Shown here in pieces: positions 48,046 through 61,097 of a DNA stretch of 64,000 nt. Every line of letters begins with the position of its first letter. Position 1 is the first letter of the stretch. Position numbers and translations under genes: made by a program. The notes beneath the pieces were generated by a model that was given only the letters and a program-made list of their open reading frames with translations, was not told the origin of the DNA and did not search any database. Origin of the DNA: Adenanthera pavonina (taxonomy: Eukaryota; Streptophyta; Magnoliopsida; Fabales; Fabaceae); NCBI GenBank assembly GCA_026686845.1, contig JAIVEN010000004.1, forward strand, positions 16,276,827-16,340,826, read 5' to 3'.

Positions 48046-50973
48046 TTGTAACACCTTACTTTTATCTATATTTTCTCATATTATAGTATGTACAATATCT
48101 AAATAACTCTAACAAGAGTTTGAACCATTAATAGAACCAAAGTATTTGAATAAAAAAAAATATGGTACTATTCATTTGATTCTTAAGTTTTCTGGACGAA
48201 TTTTGGAAAATTATAACTTAATCCAGAAAAATCGTATTAATGTGATTCAAGTCTCTAAATGAAGCTAGAAACATGATATACATGATAAAAAATATGAAAA
48301 TTTCCTTTAACTTGACCAATTAGTATAGTTTATTACTCAAACTTACACTGTACAAATGGTTATTTCTCTCTTTTTCAGGATTTTGGCCATAATTTTAAAA
48401 ATTCATATCTAACTCTATATTGAGCCAAATCATGTATTCTATATGCCATTGGAAATATATATATTTCTACTTGCCTTCATAGTTTTCTTATACATTTATT
48501 TAGTCTAGACAGGGCACTGCATCAATTTGAATCACTAGGGATTAGAACATCACTTTTACTGGAACAGTCTTGGGAAAACTTGTATATCTCTCATTGTACA
48601 CCTCCAATTGAACTCAAACCAGTGGTATATTAACCTCAAAAGATAAATATTTTCATAAATATAAACCACTGAATTTTTGGAACTCTGTACGATTTTATAC
48701 TTCCTTTCAAGTTAAGTGATACTTATAGTGAAATTCGCAGCTTTTACTTTACTGTCTAGTTTTGACCCTTAGCTTAAAAAAATATACTATAAATTGTACA
48801 CATATCCAAATTGAGTGTTCTTTAGCTCATTGGAAAGCTTGTTCTCTGTAGTTTCAGATAATATATAACACTTGACTTACTTGCCCTATCTCGGTCAAAC
48901 ATTATGGACTTTACTTTCATTACTACAAAAAAAACTTCTAGCAATATAACATGGCAAAGTAGACTTCATAACAAGCTCACATGATCATTCCATGTTTCAA
49001 ATCCATGCCAAACATTTCATAATGCTCATAAGGACATAATGGCACAATGGCACAGATCTAAAAGCATATGCATGGTTTTATATATAATTTCAAAATATAC
49101 ACTTATAGCTTGAAAATATCATCAAACATCATTCTCTTCTTCATTCTTCTTGCCTTTTCTTTGAACTCATTTACCATAGCCTGTGCCTATCATTGGGATA
49201 CTTGAGGGGATGAGATTGGAGGCAATTTCAGTAGCAAGTTACATTTCATGCAATTATATCAATCATGTCAAATAACTCACATTTGATCACATCAATCACC
49301 TTTAAATGATAAATTGCCACATTGGTCATAAAAAATTCGGCAGCATAACAACTTAGAAAATGGACATCCCAGCCAATAAAACTGCTCATTTAACAGCTAA
49401 GACCAATCAAAGAAATCACAATTGCAATATGGTAACACAATTTAATTATAGAAAGACAATAAAAGAACATAAAGCAAGAATATGAAACTTAGCTACCTTG
49501 AAGCATTCATTTGGCTTTTCCTCTTGAATCTAATGTTTCACCACTTGGTTCCACCTCCTTCAAGAACTTACTTGGGTTTTATCAATTCCTAATACACCAT
49601 CAAACACTCACTTTATTCACTGGTTTCATGAGTTACTTCTTAAAGACTTCACAAAACCCTAGAATTTCATTGTCTTCACCTTAAGCTTTTTATTTAACCC
49701 CGTACTTGCTCTTAAGGTTTTGGACCATGGGGAATCCATTTTTAGTATCAAATTAATGAAAATCAAACTCTTTCCCATTATATTAAACTGACCAAAACAA
49801 GGATTGGAAGAGGAAAGAAGTGATTTTCATTTTCTTACTTCCAAACATACCAAACCTTGTTCCTTTCACTTAATCTTATGCTTTCTCTTTAATTTATGGC
49901 AAAAAATCACTTTCTTTCCTAACTCCTTTATCTTGGATGAAATTTACAGCAAAGGAGGAGAAGAGAAACTTAAGAAAACTAACCTTAAACCATTCAAAAC
50001 TTGAAGAAAAAATCATTAGAAGTTGAGAGAAGATTTTTACCTATTTTTTCTTGATTTTTCCTTCTCCTTTGCTCCTCGCGTACTCCCTCCTTTCTCCATT
50101 GCTTGTAGCTGCTTCTCCCTTCTTTTTCAAGTGCCTTGGATGTTCAACATGAGGGAGTATTTATAAAGGAGCCAACCAATCAATTATTGCCACCTAAGCT
50201 TCTTGATTTCTCTTGAAAATTCATGAAAATATTAAATTAATGCCATTTTGTCATGTGCTGCAGATGGAACACGAATTTGAGGGTACTTTGGTCTAAAAAT
50301 TTTAGATAATTACTTATCCAGATATATCCCGAACCAGTCTGGACAAATAAAGTTACTTTAGCAGTATATTTTACTATTATTGAGACATCTGTTTTAACTA
50401 TATTGGGATATAAAATTACCATAATATACTTATCCCAATTGGTCCAAATATAAGACCCATACATTCTTCTTGAATGAATACTGCTTCTTCCTACAGTCTA
50501 GACTGACATTTATCGGGTAAGATATTAATATTAAATCATAATTACCTAATAAATATTATTTTAATCTTAATAAATTTCATACTATATTCCATTGGTCTTA
50601 ACTCATTGAGAGTTTCATTTTGACCATAATTTTTCATATTTACAAAAATGATCTTAACCTGAGACACATTTATAATTTTTAAAACTTTTGAATTATTAGA
50701 TATAATTTTATCCAAAATTCATAAAATGTGTTTCAATCCCTTAGTACCACCGCCTTTCTTCTTCTCTTTTTTGTTTTCCTTTTCTCTCCTTTATTTTTTC
50801 TTTATTTTTTTTTCAGGGATAAAATGATCATTTTCTCATCTTTTCTTCTGACTGAGATAATCGATCTCTTTACCTTATATCATGCAAAATGTCGTATATT
50901 TATTTTTATAAATTTCTTATAAATTTTAAAATATTGAGTCTTAAACATTTAAGAGAATTTTCAGGATATTACA
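48046..50973 (+). mobile_element. Solo-LTR-like unit of 2.9 kb, probably Ty3/gypsy type
   Basis: Begins TGTAACACCTTAC and ends GGATATTACA, with a perfect 5-bp duplication CTTAT at 48041-48045 and 50974-50978. No gag or pol domain, primer-binding site or polypurine pair is visible inside, so a single long LTR left by recombination is the simplest reading. The start resembles the TGTAACACC start of long-LTR Ty3/gypsy families. Length and ends suggest a Tekay/Del-like lineage, but that is inference. The strand is arbitrary. Confidence 0.75.
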
Positions 50974-50978
50974 CTTAT

Positions 50979-52640
50979 TATAATACATTTTCATTTTCCA
51001 ATACATATTTTAATATTTTTTCCCTATAGTTTCAAGACGCAGCGACATCTTAGTTCTCAAAAAAAAGACATTAACTAGAGCCTAGTTTATACATATAAAC
51101 AGAGTATTATTATTACTTTTTAAATTATAAAACGTTTATTTCATGACTTCTCTTTTTTTTTCAATTAAATTATATTTTTATCTTTTAACTCTTTAGATTT
51201 TTCCAAAAAAAAAAAGGTACTATTTGGAAATTGGAATTTGTTTTCTTATACCTTAGTTTTTGTTCTTTTTTTTTCTAATATTTTTAAAATATAATTGAAA
51301 TACAATAATTTAATTACTACTAGTTCTTTTAACTATTGAATGTTGAATCAATATCATTATTGGTTCAATTATTGGTCCAATTTTTAGAATTAGGCTACTC
51401 ATTGGTACTAATTTTATCTTAACCATCCCAATTTAATTTGGATAGTCAAGATTTTATACTTTTTTAGTTTTTTAATATTTAAATATCGTTATTTAAAATT
51501 TTGATAGTTAACAAATTATTTTTATTTTAATTATATTTATATTAACATAATTAAATTTTGAAAATTATAAAAATTAAATTAAATTAATTCTCAACCATCT
51601 AATTTTAGTTTGGATTGTTAAATTTGAGATTAGTAGTCTCTACTCATCTTTGGGTGGATTAAGTGGAAGATCTTAATCCCCAATTTTTAATACCTTGATA
51701 TCTACACATAGATCCAAAAATTGATCATCTCCATATTTTCTCTCTATACCTCTTTCCAAACACAATCGCCTCTATTGATTATGAATGAATGACTAGGAAA
51801 AGAATTTATAAATAGACAATATATTCAATTTAATGGTCTATATTTATTATTAAGAGTGGAATGCTTTTAAAAACAATATCACAATACTTATTTATGATAA
51901 TTAAATGAATAATGCATTTGCTCTAATGCCAAATTCAATCATCTCCCACCATTCAAAACAAATGTGAGGAGGAGGTTTGTGTCTGAAAAATGAGGTATGG
52001 TAGGAATGTGTGGAGAAAATCCATTTCCATATATTGATATGCTTGCAAGGCGTTGTTTTACACAGAGTTCACTAATTTAAAATAGATAAATATCAATATA
52101 TGTGTGTGTATATATATATATGTAAACTCCTAATAAATAAATACTTAAATTTAAATATAATAATTTATTATAGTGAAAAAATTAAATTATAAAAAAAATC
52201 AAATTCAGAAAATAACTGTCCTCATAAAAAATAATATTTGCCAAAAAATAAAATTTATATTTAAAAATAAAATTAAAAAATATTTATTACTATACTAATC
52301 TGTTAATATTTAAATTAAAATGTTAATATTTTTTAAAATATAAATATAAATCCCTTACAAGTTTCAACGTGTTGAGGGGGCCGCAGGCTATAGAATTTTT
52401 GAAGGAATAAAAAATTATTTAAGATTTGAAAAAGTAGATTTTTTTTTTTAACTAGCACCGAAGCTGGCTAGTGATTTTACTTTTTACCTCTTAAGGATTT
52501 TCTTTTTTTTTTGACCGATGGAACCTCTTAAGGAATGACTTCCAGTAAATTTCTATAATAAACAACTGCATGCGCGAAAACAAAGTGAAGCTCAAACTAA
52601 TATATTGTTTTCCTTAAGAAGTGGTTTGCCTATTTAAGTA
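50979..52640. other. AT-rich intergenic sequence upstream of the P450 remnant
   Basis: Long runs of A and T and a TA-rich microsatellite (about 52100-52122). No gene is seen. A TATTTAAG near 52631 could be the old P450 TATA box. Confidence 0.45.
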
Positions 52641-52845
52641 GATCTTCTGAGTTGCATATGCCAGCATTGTCTCCTTCGTTCAGTCCATTACACTTCCCCG
52701 TCTTCTCACCTTACGCTCTCTCCTCCTATTCATTCATTTCTCTGAAACTGTCACCTCCTTTTCTGTCAAATCCTTCACTTTTTCATATATATATATATAA
52801 TCTGCCTTGTACAAACGAGTGAACATATAAGAGTATATTAGAAAC

Positions 52846-54277
52846 ATGTCCTTCTTATATGTGTTGTAGCATTGGTTATTATAGGCATTACACATTGGGT
52901 TTACAGATGGAGAAATCCCAGTTGCAAAGGAAAACTCCCACCAGGTTCCATGGGATTGCCGCTTTTGGGTGAAACCCTTCAGTTCTTCTCCCCTAGCGCT
53001 TCTTCTGACATCGCCCCGTTCATCAAACTGAGGATGGAAAAGTAGGTTACAGATTAGTACAAAGCTTTCTTCCGATTTACATGAAATGTGCTTTTTAATC
53101 TTAAGAAGCACACGTCTCATGTAATTAATCTTAACTGAACTTTTTAATCTTAAAATTTTCGGCATTTTTGCATCATTCAGGTAAGGCCCAATATTCAGGA
53201 CCAACTTGGTGGGACGTCCACTTGTGGTATCAACAGACCCAGCCCTTAATCACTTCATCTTCCAACAAGAAGGACAGTTGTTCCAGAGCTGGTACCCAGA
53301 TACTTTCACAGAGATATTTGGGAGACAAAACATTTGGTTCTTTGCATGGTTTTACGTACAAATACCTCAAGAAGATGATTTTACACCTTTTTGGTCCTGA
53401 AAGCCTTAAAAAGATGCTCTCTGAAGTTGATCAAGCGGTTTGTACAACGCTGCATTAGTGGTCCTTCCTGGAAAGTGTTGAATTGAAGGAAGCAACATCA
53501 AAGGTAATTAATAATGCTAAGTTACTATTACTAACTATTCCTTTTCTCACAGAAATTTGATGTACTTACAGATGATATTTGATTTCACTGCAAAGAAACT
53601 CATCAGTTATGATTCCACCAAGTCCTCAGAGAACTTGAGGGATAACTTCGTTGCATTTATCAAAGGTCTCATTTCATTTCCTCTTAACATTCCTGGAACG
53701 GTCATCACAACTGTCTTCAGGTAAATCTGCTAAAACCAAGTCAATATTCTTAACCCCACTTGTTCTTTCTTTAGCTATATATTTGGATGAAAATTTGAGG
53801 GAAGTTTACTCTAACTCTTCTCAGGGTAGGAAAAAGGCATTAGAGATGCTGAAGAACATGCTGCAAGAAAGGCGAGCAATGCCACGCAAGCAGCAGAGTG
53901 ATTTTTTCGATTATGTGGTTGAAGAACTAGAGAAAGAAGGAACAGTACTCACGGAAGCGATAGCACTTGACGTCATGTTCGTGCCTCTCTTGGCAAGCTT
54001 TGAAACCACATCTCTGGCTCTTACTTCTGCCATAAAATTCCTCGAGGACAATCCCCTAGTGCTCAAGGCATTAAAAGCATGTGAAAATTAACATTAAATT
54101 TCACATTATTTTATGGCTTTTAACTTTTGATGTTACATTGTGCACCTCAAGGTGATTAAAAAACCCTCGGTATGATGCTTTGATAAGGAAGAACATGAAG
54201 CCATCCTAAAACAACGTGAAGATCCTAACTCTGGAGCTACGTGGAAAGAATACACATCAATGAAATTTACATTTCAG
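52846..54277 (+). pseudogene. CYP87A: P450 exons 1-5 (5' half of the pseudogene)
   Basis: Introns are short: 139, 68, 104 and 111 bp. Exon 1 has the frame VIIGITHWVYRWRNP, but the ATG at 52846 is one base out of that frame and runs into TAG. Exon 2 opens with a TAA where a tyrosine codon is expected after the junction. It stays readable as GPIFRTNLVGRPLVV to FGRQN, then continues one frame over as GSLHGFTYKYLKK, and ends after a TAG. Exon 3 reads MIFDFTAKKLISYD. Exon 4 (252 bp, no stop) contains the oxygen-binding I-helix. Exon 5 is intact (EEHEAILKQRED to FTFQ). Confidence 0.88.
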
Positions 54278-54353
54278 GTGGGATCATATTTTCATCCTTT
54301 TTAGACAAATTTGAAGCTCTTTTTTGTGTGTATAACTATATCACCAAGGACTT
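54278..54353 (+). other. Left part of P450 intron 5
   Basis: Begins GTGGGATC and ends with target copy GACTT (54349-54353). With 63025-63036 it makes an intron of 88 bp before Sire-D arrived; it now spans about 8.8 kb. Confidence 0.85.
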
Positions 54354-56010
54354 TGTTAGATATGCTGACTTCCCAAGAGGGGGTGAATTGGGAAGATTAA
54401 AATTTTCTACAAAAGTCAAGAGTATAATGAAGACAAAAGAGACTGTAAAACAGAGTATAATATAATAGTAATGTAAAAGCAGTAAAGGAGAAGAGTAGAC
54501 ATAGATATTTATCCTGGTTCGGTTTCTTTATCTAGACCTATGTCCAGTCCCTAAGTAACTACTTGAGATTTTCAACTATCCTACAAGAATTCAGTGGGCT
54601 TCTTGCAATTGCCTCAGTATAGCTTTGTTGCTCTGTTCTTAGAGCTTACAACTTCTCTTTCTCTGCACTCTAACTAAGTGCTTCCCAAATCCCTTGTGAT
54701 ATCCCCTCACAAGAAAATATTTCTTTCAGATGAATATAAGATTGATTACAAGAATGAGCTCTCTAATTTATAGTGTATATGAAAGTTTGAGTGCAGAAGT
54801 ATGAAGTATGAGAGTAAGAGACTTTGAGCTAAGAATTTGACAGAGTTTCAGAATGTACAATGTTAAAATCATTACCCACAACTTTAAATGATGTTATATT
54901 TATAGATTTAGGTCTTAAATATATGTTAGAGATAAAATATATCCGTTGGAGAAGTTACCCAACGGTTACTTTGAAAAACTATCTGTTCACCAACCCCATT
55001 TAATGCTTCTGACATTCAAAGTTTGAATTTTGGTTGGTCAACAGATGAATTTCAAAGATACTAAAGGATAAGCATTTTATCGTTGAGCTTCAAAGTTCGT
55101 CTGTTATAAAGTAAAGCTCAAATTTTCATCATTGAAAAGTATTTTTGTGTTGGAACATACGAATTTTCAAGTTAAAGTTCCTCTAATAAGTGTAAACAGT
55201 AGTCTCGTATTGCTACAGTGCCTTCGAAGTTCAAATTTTAGTGCCCAAAATTCATCTGTCAGTGGGCTACTTCAATACGGCATAATTGTTCATCTTTTCA
55301 AAATTCGAATTTTCAGGTTTCAAAGTTCGTCTGTCAGAGGATGCTTCTTTCAGACTTATTTCAAAGTTTGAATTTCTGAAAACCAACATTCGTATGTCAA
55401 CAGATTATGATAACAGACTTGCAAGCTTTGTTTCTAGAAATTCAAATTTTCAAAGTCAAAATTCGTCCGTCAGTGAGCTAAATTTGGATACTTTCTAAAC
55501 CTCACTTTCAGATGAACTTAGACATGTCCTCAGACGAATTTTTCATTTTCATGAATTGTGTTATATTAGAAATTCAAATTTTTAAACCTTAAAATTTATT
55601 TGTCAGAAATGGCTCTTGTTAGACTCATGTCAAAGTTCAAATTTCTGCACTCAAAGTTTGTCTGTCAGAGGTGTCTCTTTTCTGACTAACTAATTTTCAA
55701 TTTGAAATTCGAATTTCAAAAACCAAAGTACAAATTTTAATAGCAATAGATCAACTTTAAACCTTTAAACTTTGTCTGTTAGTGAGTGTTTTTCAAGTAT
55801 TCCATGAATTAACACGGAATCATCTTTCTAAAACCATTCTTTTGCCAATTCAAAGTCTCTTACTCAAAATAAACATGTGAGAGTTCCTGTATCTAATCTT
55901 GTGTAGATTTTTCTTGGATTTCTTCATTTAGGATCTTCCATGCACCTTTGATATCTTCTTTCCAAGCTCTAAAAGGTTGATTTGGAATTATCTAAACACT
56001 TGATTCAACA
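54354..56010 (-). repeat. 3' LTR of Sire-D
   Basis: TGTTAGATATGC to TGATTCAACA, 1657 bp, close in length and sequence to the Sire-A LTR. A TATAAATA box (element strand) lies at 54897-54904. The motif array is clear at about 55010-55780. Confidence 0.93.
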
Positions 56011-56364
56011 TTCTCCCCCTTTTTGATTATGACAAAACAACTTGCAAACTGGATTAGTAATTGAGTTTGCTTCAACAAGCTCCCCCTCAACATATGCATT
56101 ATATAATTCATATAACAAGATATCAAGTACATCAGATCAAATAAAGAGATTCATTAATTAATTCAAAGTTTCAACACAAAGATAGAACATGACAATAAAA
56201 AAAAAGAGTCCAGAACACAAGTTCATAAAACAATACTACAAGAAGGACCAAGCAATCCTAAGATCTAATCACTTATTCTTAAACTTGGACTTCTTACTGT
56301 AGATCTTGCTAGAAGACGCAGCTATAGTCTTTCCAGTTTGCTCGGACTTCTCCCCCTTTTTGGC
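56011..56364 (-). other. Polypurine tracts of Sire-D
   Basis: TTCTCCCCCTTTTTG abuts the LTR at 56011-56025. AGCTCCCCCTC lies at about 56079-56090 and CTTCTCCCCCTTTTTG at about 56348-56363. This is the same three-tract layout as in Sire-C. Confidence 0.8.
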
Positions 56365-59300
56365 ATCATTAGGAAGGTATACAAAATTAGCAGGAGGAGG
56401 GATCTGAGATACTGGAATTGCTTTAAGAGGCACAGGAGCAAATGACAGATCTGGATTAAGTTTTAGAGGAGGTTCAGAAGGCTCAAGGGTTGGATCCTCA
56501 TATTCAGAGACCTCAAGAAGCTCTTACATTTCTTGTCTAGAAAGAGCTAATTGACTCCTTTGTTCCTTGGAAAGACCATATGCAGAGAGAGATGAGGGAG
56601 CAGGATCAGGAGAACGAAACATTTCTTCAAGCCTTTGTCTTTGAGCTTGTAAGAGAGCATTGTGTGCAATAGCTTGCAAATCAAAATAGGGCACAATGCT
56701 CCTTTCTTCATTTAGGGCAGCTTGCAAGAATGGTGAAGTGGAGATAGCTGCCACTAGTCTCTCAACTTGCTCAGATTCTTGAGATGATAGAATTGAGTCC
56801 TGAGCATCTTATGGAATGTGTTGAATCAAGAAGTTTTGATGATTCCAAACCAACATTGAAGAGCTTGGATTGAAGATATCAAAGGAGCTCAAAGTGTCTC
56901 AAGTGAAGAAAATCTGAGTAATCATTGCTAGGATTGTTGTAGGATCTTTTGGTATGGGTAAAAGACTTTGATTTAGTGGAAAAACGTTTTAAAACCTTGA
57001 TTTTATGAAATATTTGAAAAATACCCACCAACAGACGAAGTTTGAATAGTTTACATTGAACTGCCATGTTGGAAATTCGAACTTTAGCTTTGGAAATTCA
57101 AATTTCGAGCTAAAACCGAATAAGTCTGAAGAGATGTTTCAGATGAAGTGTCTGAAAGAAGCAGTTGAGCAATAGACGAACTTTGATTTTTGAACATTTG
57201 AATTTCAGACAAATTGAAACTTATGAAAATTGAAGAAATTCGTCTGAAACAATGTTAAAGTTCATCTGAAATCAAGATTATATTGAGTTTCAAAATTGCT
57301 CACTGACAGACGAACTTTGAACATGGACATTCGAATTTCAAAAGCTAAAGTTGTGAGTCTGTTGAAATGACACGATGACATACGAAGGACAGTGTTTACA
57401 AATTCGAATGTTGAAGTAAGTCTGGAAAGAGGTCTCTCTAACAGACGAACTTCACTCTTTGAAAATTTGAATTTTGAAGCAAAAGAACTACTGTGCTGTT
57501 TTGAACCTACTACGGACAGACGAATTTTGGTGTTCCAAAATTTGAATTTTGAGGGTACTGTAGCAAATTGAAAACACTGTTCACACTTAACAGAAAAAAT
57601 TTTCACTTGAAAATTCGTATGTCACAACATGGAAACATTCTTTAAGTTTTAAAATTCGAATTTTACTTCATGAACAGACGAACTTCAGTATTTCAACGTT
57701 GGAAGCTTTAACCTTCGGTTCCTTCGAAATTCGTCTGTTGACCAACCAAAATTCAAATTTCACTATGTCAGAAGCATTAAATGCGGTTGGTTAATGGATA
57801 GTTTTTCAGAGTAACCATTGGATAACTTCTCCAACGGATAGATTTTGTCTCTAACGGACATTTGAGACCTAAATCTATAAATATAACATCATTTGAAGTT
57901 GTGGGTAACGAATCAAACTTTGTATATACTGAAATTATGCTAAATCTTCTACTCAAAGACTTTTACCCTCTTACTTCAATACTTGTATTTCAACTTTCAT
58001 ATTCACTCTATTTAAGAGAGTTTCATCTTTGTAAATAATCTAATCTTCATCTGGAAGATAAATTTACTTGTGAGGAGATATCACAAGGGATTGTAAAGCA
58101 CATAGTGAAAGTGCTAAGAGTGATTGAGTGAGCTCTAGAAAACAGAGCATACACGTTATATCGTGGTATTTGCAAGAAGCCCTTGAATTCTTTCAGTATA
58201 GTGGAAAATCTCAAGTGGTGACTTGGGGACTGGACGTAGGTCAAGTGGAGAGACCGAACCAGGATAAATCTGAGTTTTTCTTCTTCCTATCTCTTCTCTT
58301 TTAAGGTTATTGCTTTATACTCTTTTTTTCATTATACCTTGCTTTCTTCATCATTTTCACTTTGTGCAGAAAATTTCTAATCTTCCCAATTCACTCCCCC
58401 TCTTGGGAAGTCAGCCTAACTAACAGAATGGGCTCATGGGAGCTTGGTTCCTAAGGACCTTCTTCCTCCATGCCATAGTCCAAGGAAGGACCAGGACTTG
58501 CCTCATTACTGGAGGCCTGTGGTGTGCTCAATGTGCCAGCAGCCTTAGTATCATGTACAGCATCATCAAGAAAAGGAGAGGCTAGAACAAAAGGACTTGG
58601 AGGTTCAAGAGTTGGAGACATAACAGGCTCAGAGAATCCTGGTTGAGGTGAAGCTGATGTGGCAGGAATGGCACTCTGAATGTCTTCATATGCATCAACA
58701 TCCACTTTCATGTTCTTAGCCAACTAATGAATTTGATCTTGCAGATGAGAAAATTTGGCATTTTACTCATCTCTGATGCTGAGTATGAGTGTAGACAAAC
58801 TGTCATACAACTCAGTGATCTTTGTTGGCTTGGCTTGAGAGGATGGACTAGATGAAATTTGAGCTTGAGCAGCCTGAGATGGAGATGGGAAAGGCTGAGA
58901 AGGCTCAGGTATGGGTCTTGGAGGAGCTTCAGAGGTACATTCTTATTGCAGGGAGGCATTTTCATCAAAGAAGAGATCTTCAGATTTTCCAGCTCCCTTT
59001 CCAATCCATCTTCCATCTTTCTTCTCTATACCCATCCTCTGTAACTCTTCTTCCTTGAAGATCTCAGTAGGCTTCCCTTTCTCTTTCTCAAGATGTTGGA
59101 TTCGGGCATGCTGAAGGATCTTGAGATGATTGCTGCATAAGGAAGTGTGGAGTCTTTCCTCTTATCTCTAGCCTTGATCATACGTTGGAGAATGATATGT
59201 CCCATGTTGATAAGCTTCCCACACATAATTGCTGCCATCATATGTGTTTCTACTCTTGTGATCAGATTGAAGCTACCTCCTTTGTTGAAGATAATCCTAG

Positions 59301-60097
59301 ACATAAAGTAGTGTAGGATTCTCACTGGAGCACTAAGGTCAGTGGGCTTCAGCAAACTTATAGGTGGCATGTTTTCCTTTTTTCTGAATAAGGTATTCAG
59401 GATTGTGCTCTCTTTGTAGTTCAAGAAAGGTCCACCTTTTTCATCTGTAGTTTCTACCTCATCCATATACCCAGAAGCAGTAATGTCAATCTTCAAGCCA
59501 TCCCTACCTTGGAATTTCTAAAACCTCATTAAAGGTTTTATCTGTTAGCCAGATGGTCCTTGATCTAAGATTGACTTCCCACTTCTTCTTCTTCTTGTTG
59601 TATTTCAGATAGGCATACTAAGTCTTGACTACCTCATCATCATATCTCTCCAATATTTCTAACAAACTTTTATATCTTATCATTTAAAGTCCAGCATCAA
59701 AGTTGTTAGAAATTTCAAATTTCTCCATATTCACACAGTGAGGCCTTATTACCTTCTTACTCACAAATTTGGTCGTATATTCCTCCGAAATGTGAGCATT
59801 GCTCCATAATGGCAATGTGGTTAGCTGGTATTCTCCAGATTCAGTACTGAAGGAGCAAGAAGAAGTAATAACAGTGGGAGTAGTAGGAATCGTAGGCTCT
59901 ATTTTCTTTAGAGAGGATGGTCCAGATTTCTTTGAATCAATCTTTGGAGTAGTTTTCTGCCTTTTGGAGGGTGTTGCCTTACTGGATTCACCTTTTCTTT
60001 TCTGTGTTTCACTCTCCTTTGAGGCATATTGGGATTTGACAGACTTCTTTGGTCATGTCTCTCCCTTCCTAACTTCTGGATTCTTCACTCTTGCCAT
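56269..60097 (-). pseudogene. Additional ORF of Sire-D, interrupted by a solo LTR
   Basis: The start codon is at 60097 (MARVK) and the stop is at 56269-56271, giving about 2.2 kb after removing the inserted LTR and its duplicated GAATG. Readable blocks: 59026-59496 with DITASGYMDE, NYKESTILNTLF and SRIIFNKGGSFN; 58451-58723 with the AYEDIQSAIP proline-rich part; 56524-56754 with IAHNALLQAQRQRLEEMF and AYGLSKEQRSQLALSRQEM. The dinucleotide missing from Sire-C is present here (around 59731). Frameshifts are common, so it is not translatable as a whole. The same block order in three elements shows this is a regular part of the family. Confidence 0.82.
56819..58425 (+). mobile_element. Solo Sirevirus-like LTR nested in Sire-D
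   Basis: TGTTGAATCAAG to CTAACTAACA, 1607 bp, with a perfect target duplication GAATG (56814-56818 and 58426-58430). The orientation is plus, opposite to Sire-D, and it is closest to the Sire-C LTR. TATAAATA at 57876-57883. No internal sequence is present, so it is what remains after recombination between two LTRs. It postdates Sire-D. Confidence 0.95.
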
Positions 60098-61097
60098 TTT
60101 CGGTGAGTAATGATTTGGAAAGATGTAAAGAGTGGGTTTATAGAGTGTGAAAAGGAGTTTAATTAGTGAAAAGTGATGGTTTTTGAATGGAGTTAATGGG
60201 AATTAAGGAGAGAATGAGAACAGACTTGTGAGAGATACGAATAGGGTTACGTCTGTTCAGAGGATAACCTTCGATTTTATCATGTGTAACCGCTCAACAG
60301 ACAAATTTTGACAGGTCAAAATTCGAACTTCGGGCAGTTACAAGTTAATCCATTCAGTTATGTTTATTGACAGATGAATTTTCTCCTGGACGTTCGTCTG
60401 ACAGAGGCTTGGCTTAGGAAGTTACGCATGAACAGACGAACTTTGCTCTAACAAAGTTCGAACTTTAAAAGAATCAGACGATGAGCAGGCATAAACAGAA
60501 CAAGTAACAGACAAACTTTACTTTTGAAAATTCATCTTTCAAAGAATTAATCAAGTGAATATCTTATAACAGATGAATTTTGATTCAAAAATTCGAATTT
60601 TAACATTTTGTAAAGAGTCTTTAACATGCGTATTTTGAGAAATGAGGATTCGTATATTGGTTATGTTGAACAGAGATAACATTTGCATTTCATTTTTGAA
60701 AAATTTGAATTTCTAGTGTTCAACAAATGAATTTTGAAGGACAGGAGAGTACTATTACAGTGTATAACAAGCTGAAATTTGTCTAATGAGCATCCAAATT
60801 CGAATGTTAGACATGCTGACTTGTTCAAAAACACAATTTATCAAGTAAATTTGTCTAATACACAACTAAAATGTGAATTTTAACTTTATAAACTTACAGA
60901 ATAGATCTAGATGCTCAAATTTCTGGTTTTCTTTTTCATCTTTTCACTGTGTCATCCAGATCAGCTCCATTATATGGTTCTGTTATCATTTGAACTTGTG
61001 AGGAGCACCTGCAACTTATCTTAAACACACTCCGATGCCAAAGTTAGGATTGATTCAATGTCAGAAACTTTTAATTAAGATAAATATTAGTACATAC
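60098..61097 (-). other. Post-pol spacer of Sire-D
   Basis: Matches the spacers of Sire-A and Sire-B in length and landmarks (CAAACACACTCCGATGCC near 61023). Motif-rich and non-coding. Confidence 0.75.

Noticed and set aside
52734..53204. A 156-residue open frame on the minus strand
   Set aside because: It lies antisense to P450 exon 1 and part of intron 1, has no recognisable domain, and its strand conflicts with clear P450 coding and splice signals.
54241..54465. Open frame spanning P450 exon 5 and the Sire-D LTR edge
   Set aside because: It crosses a transposon boundary at 54354 by chance; the real exon ends at 54277.
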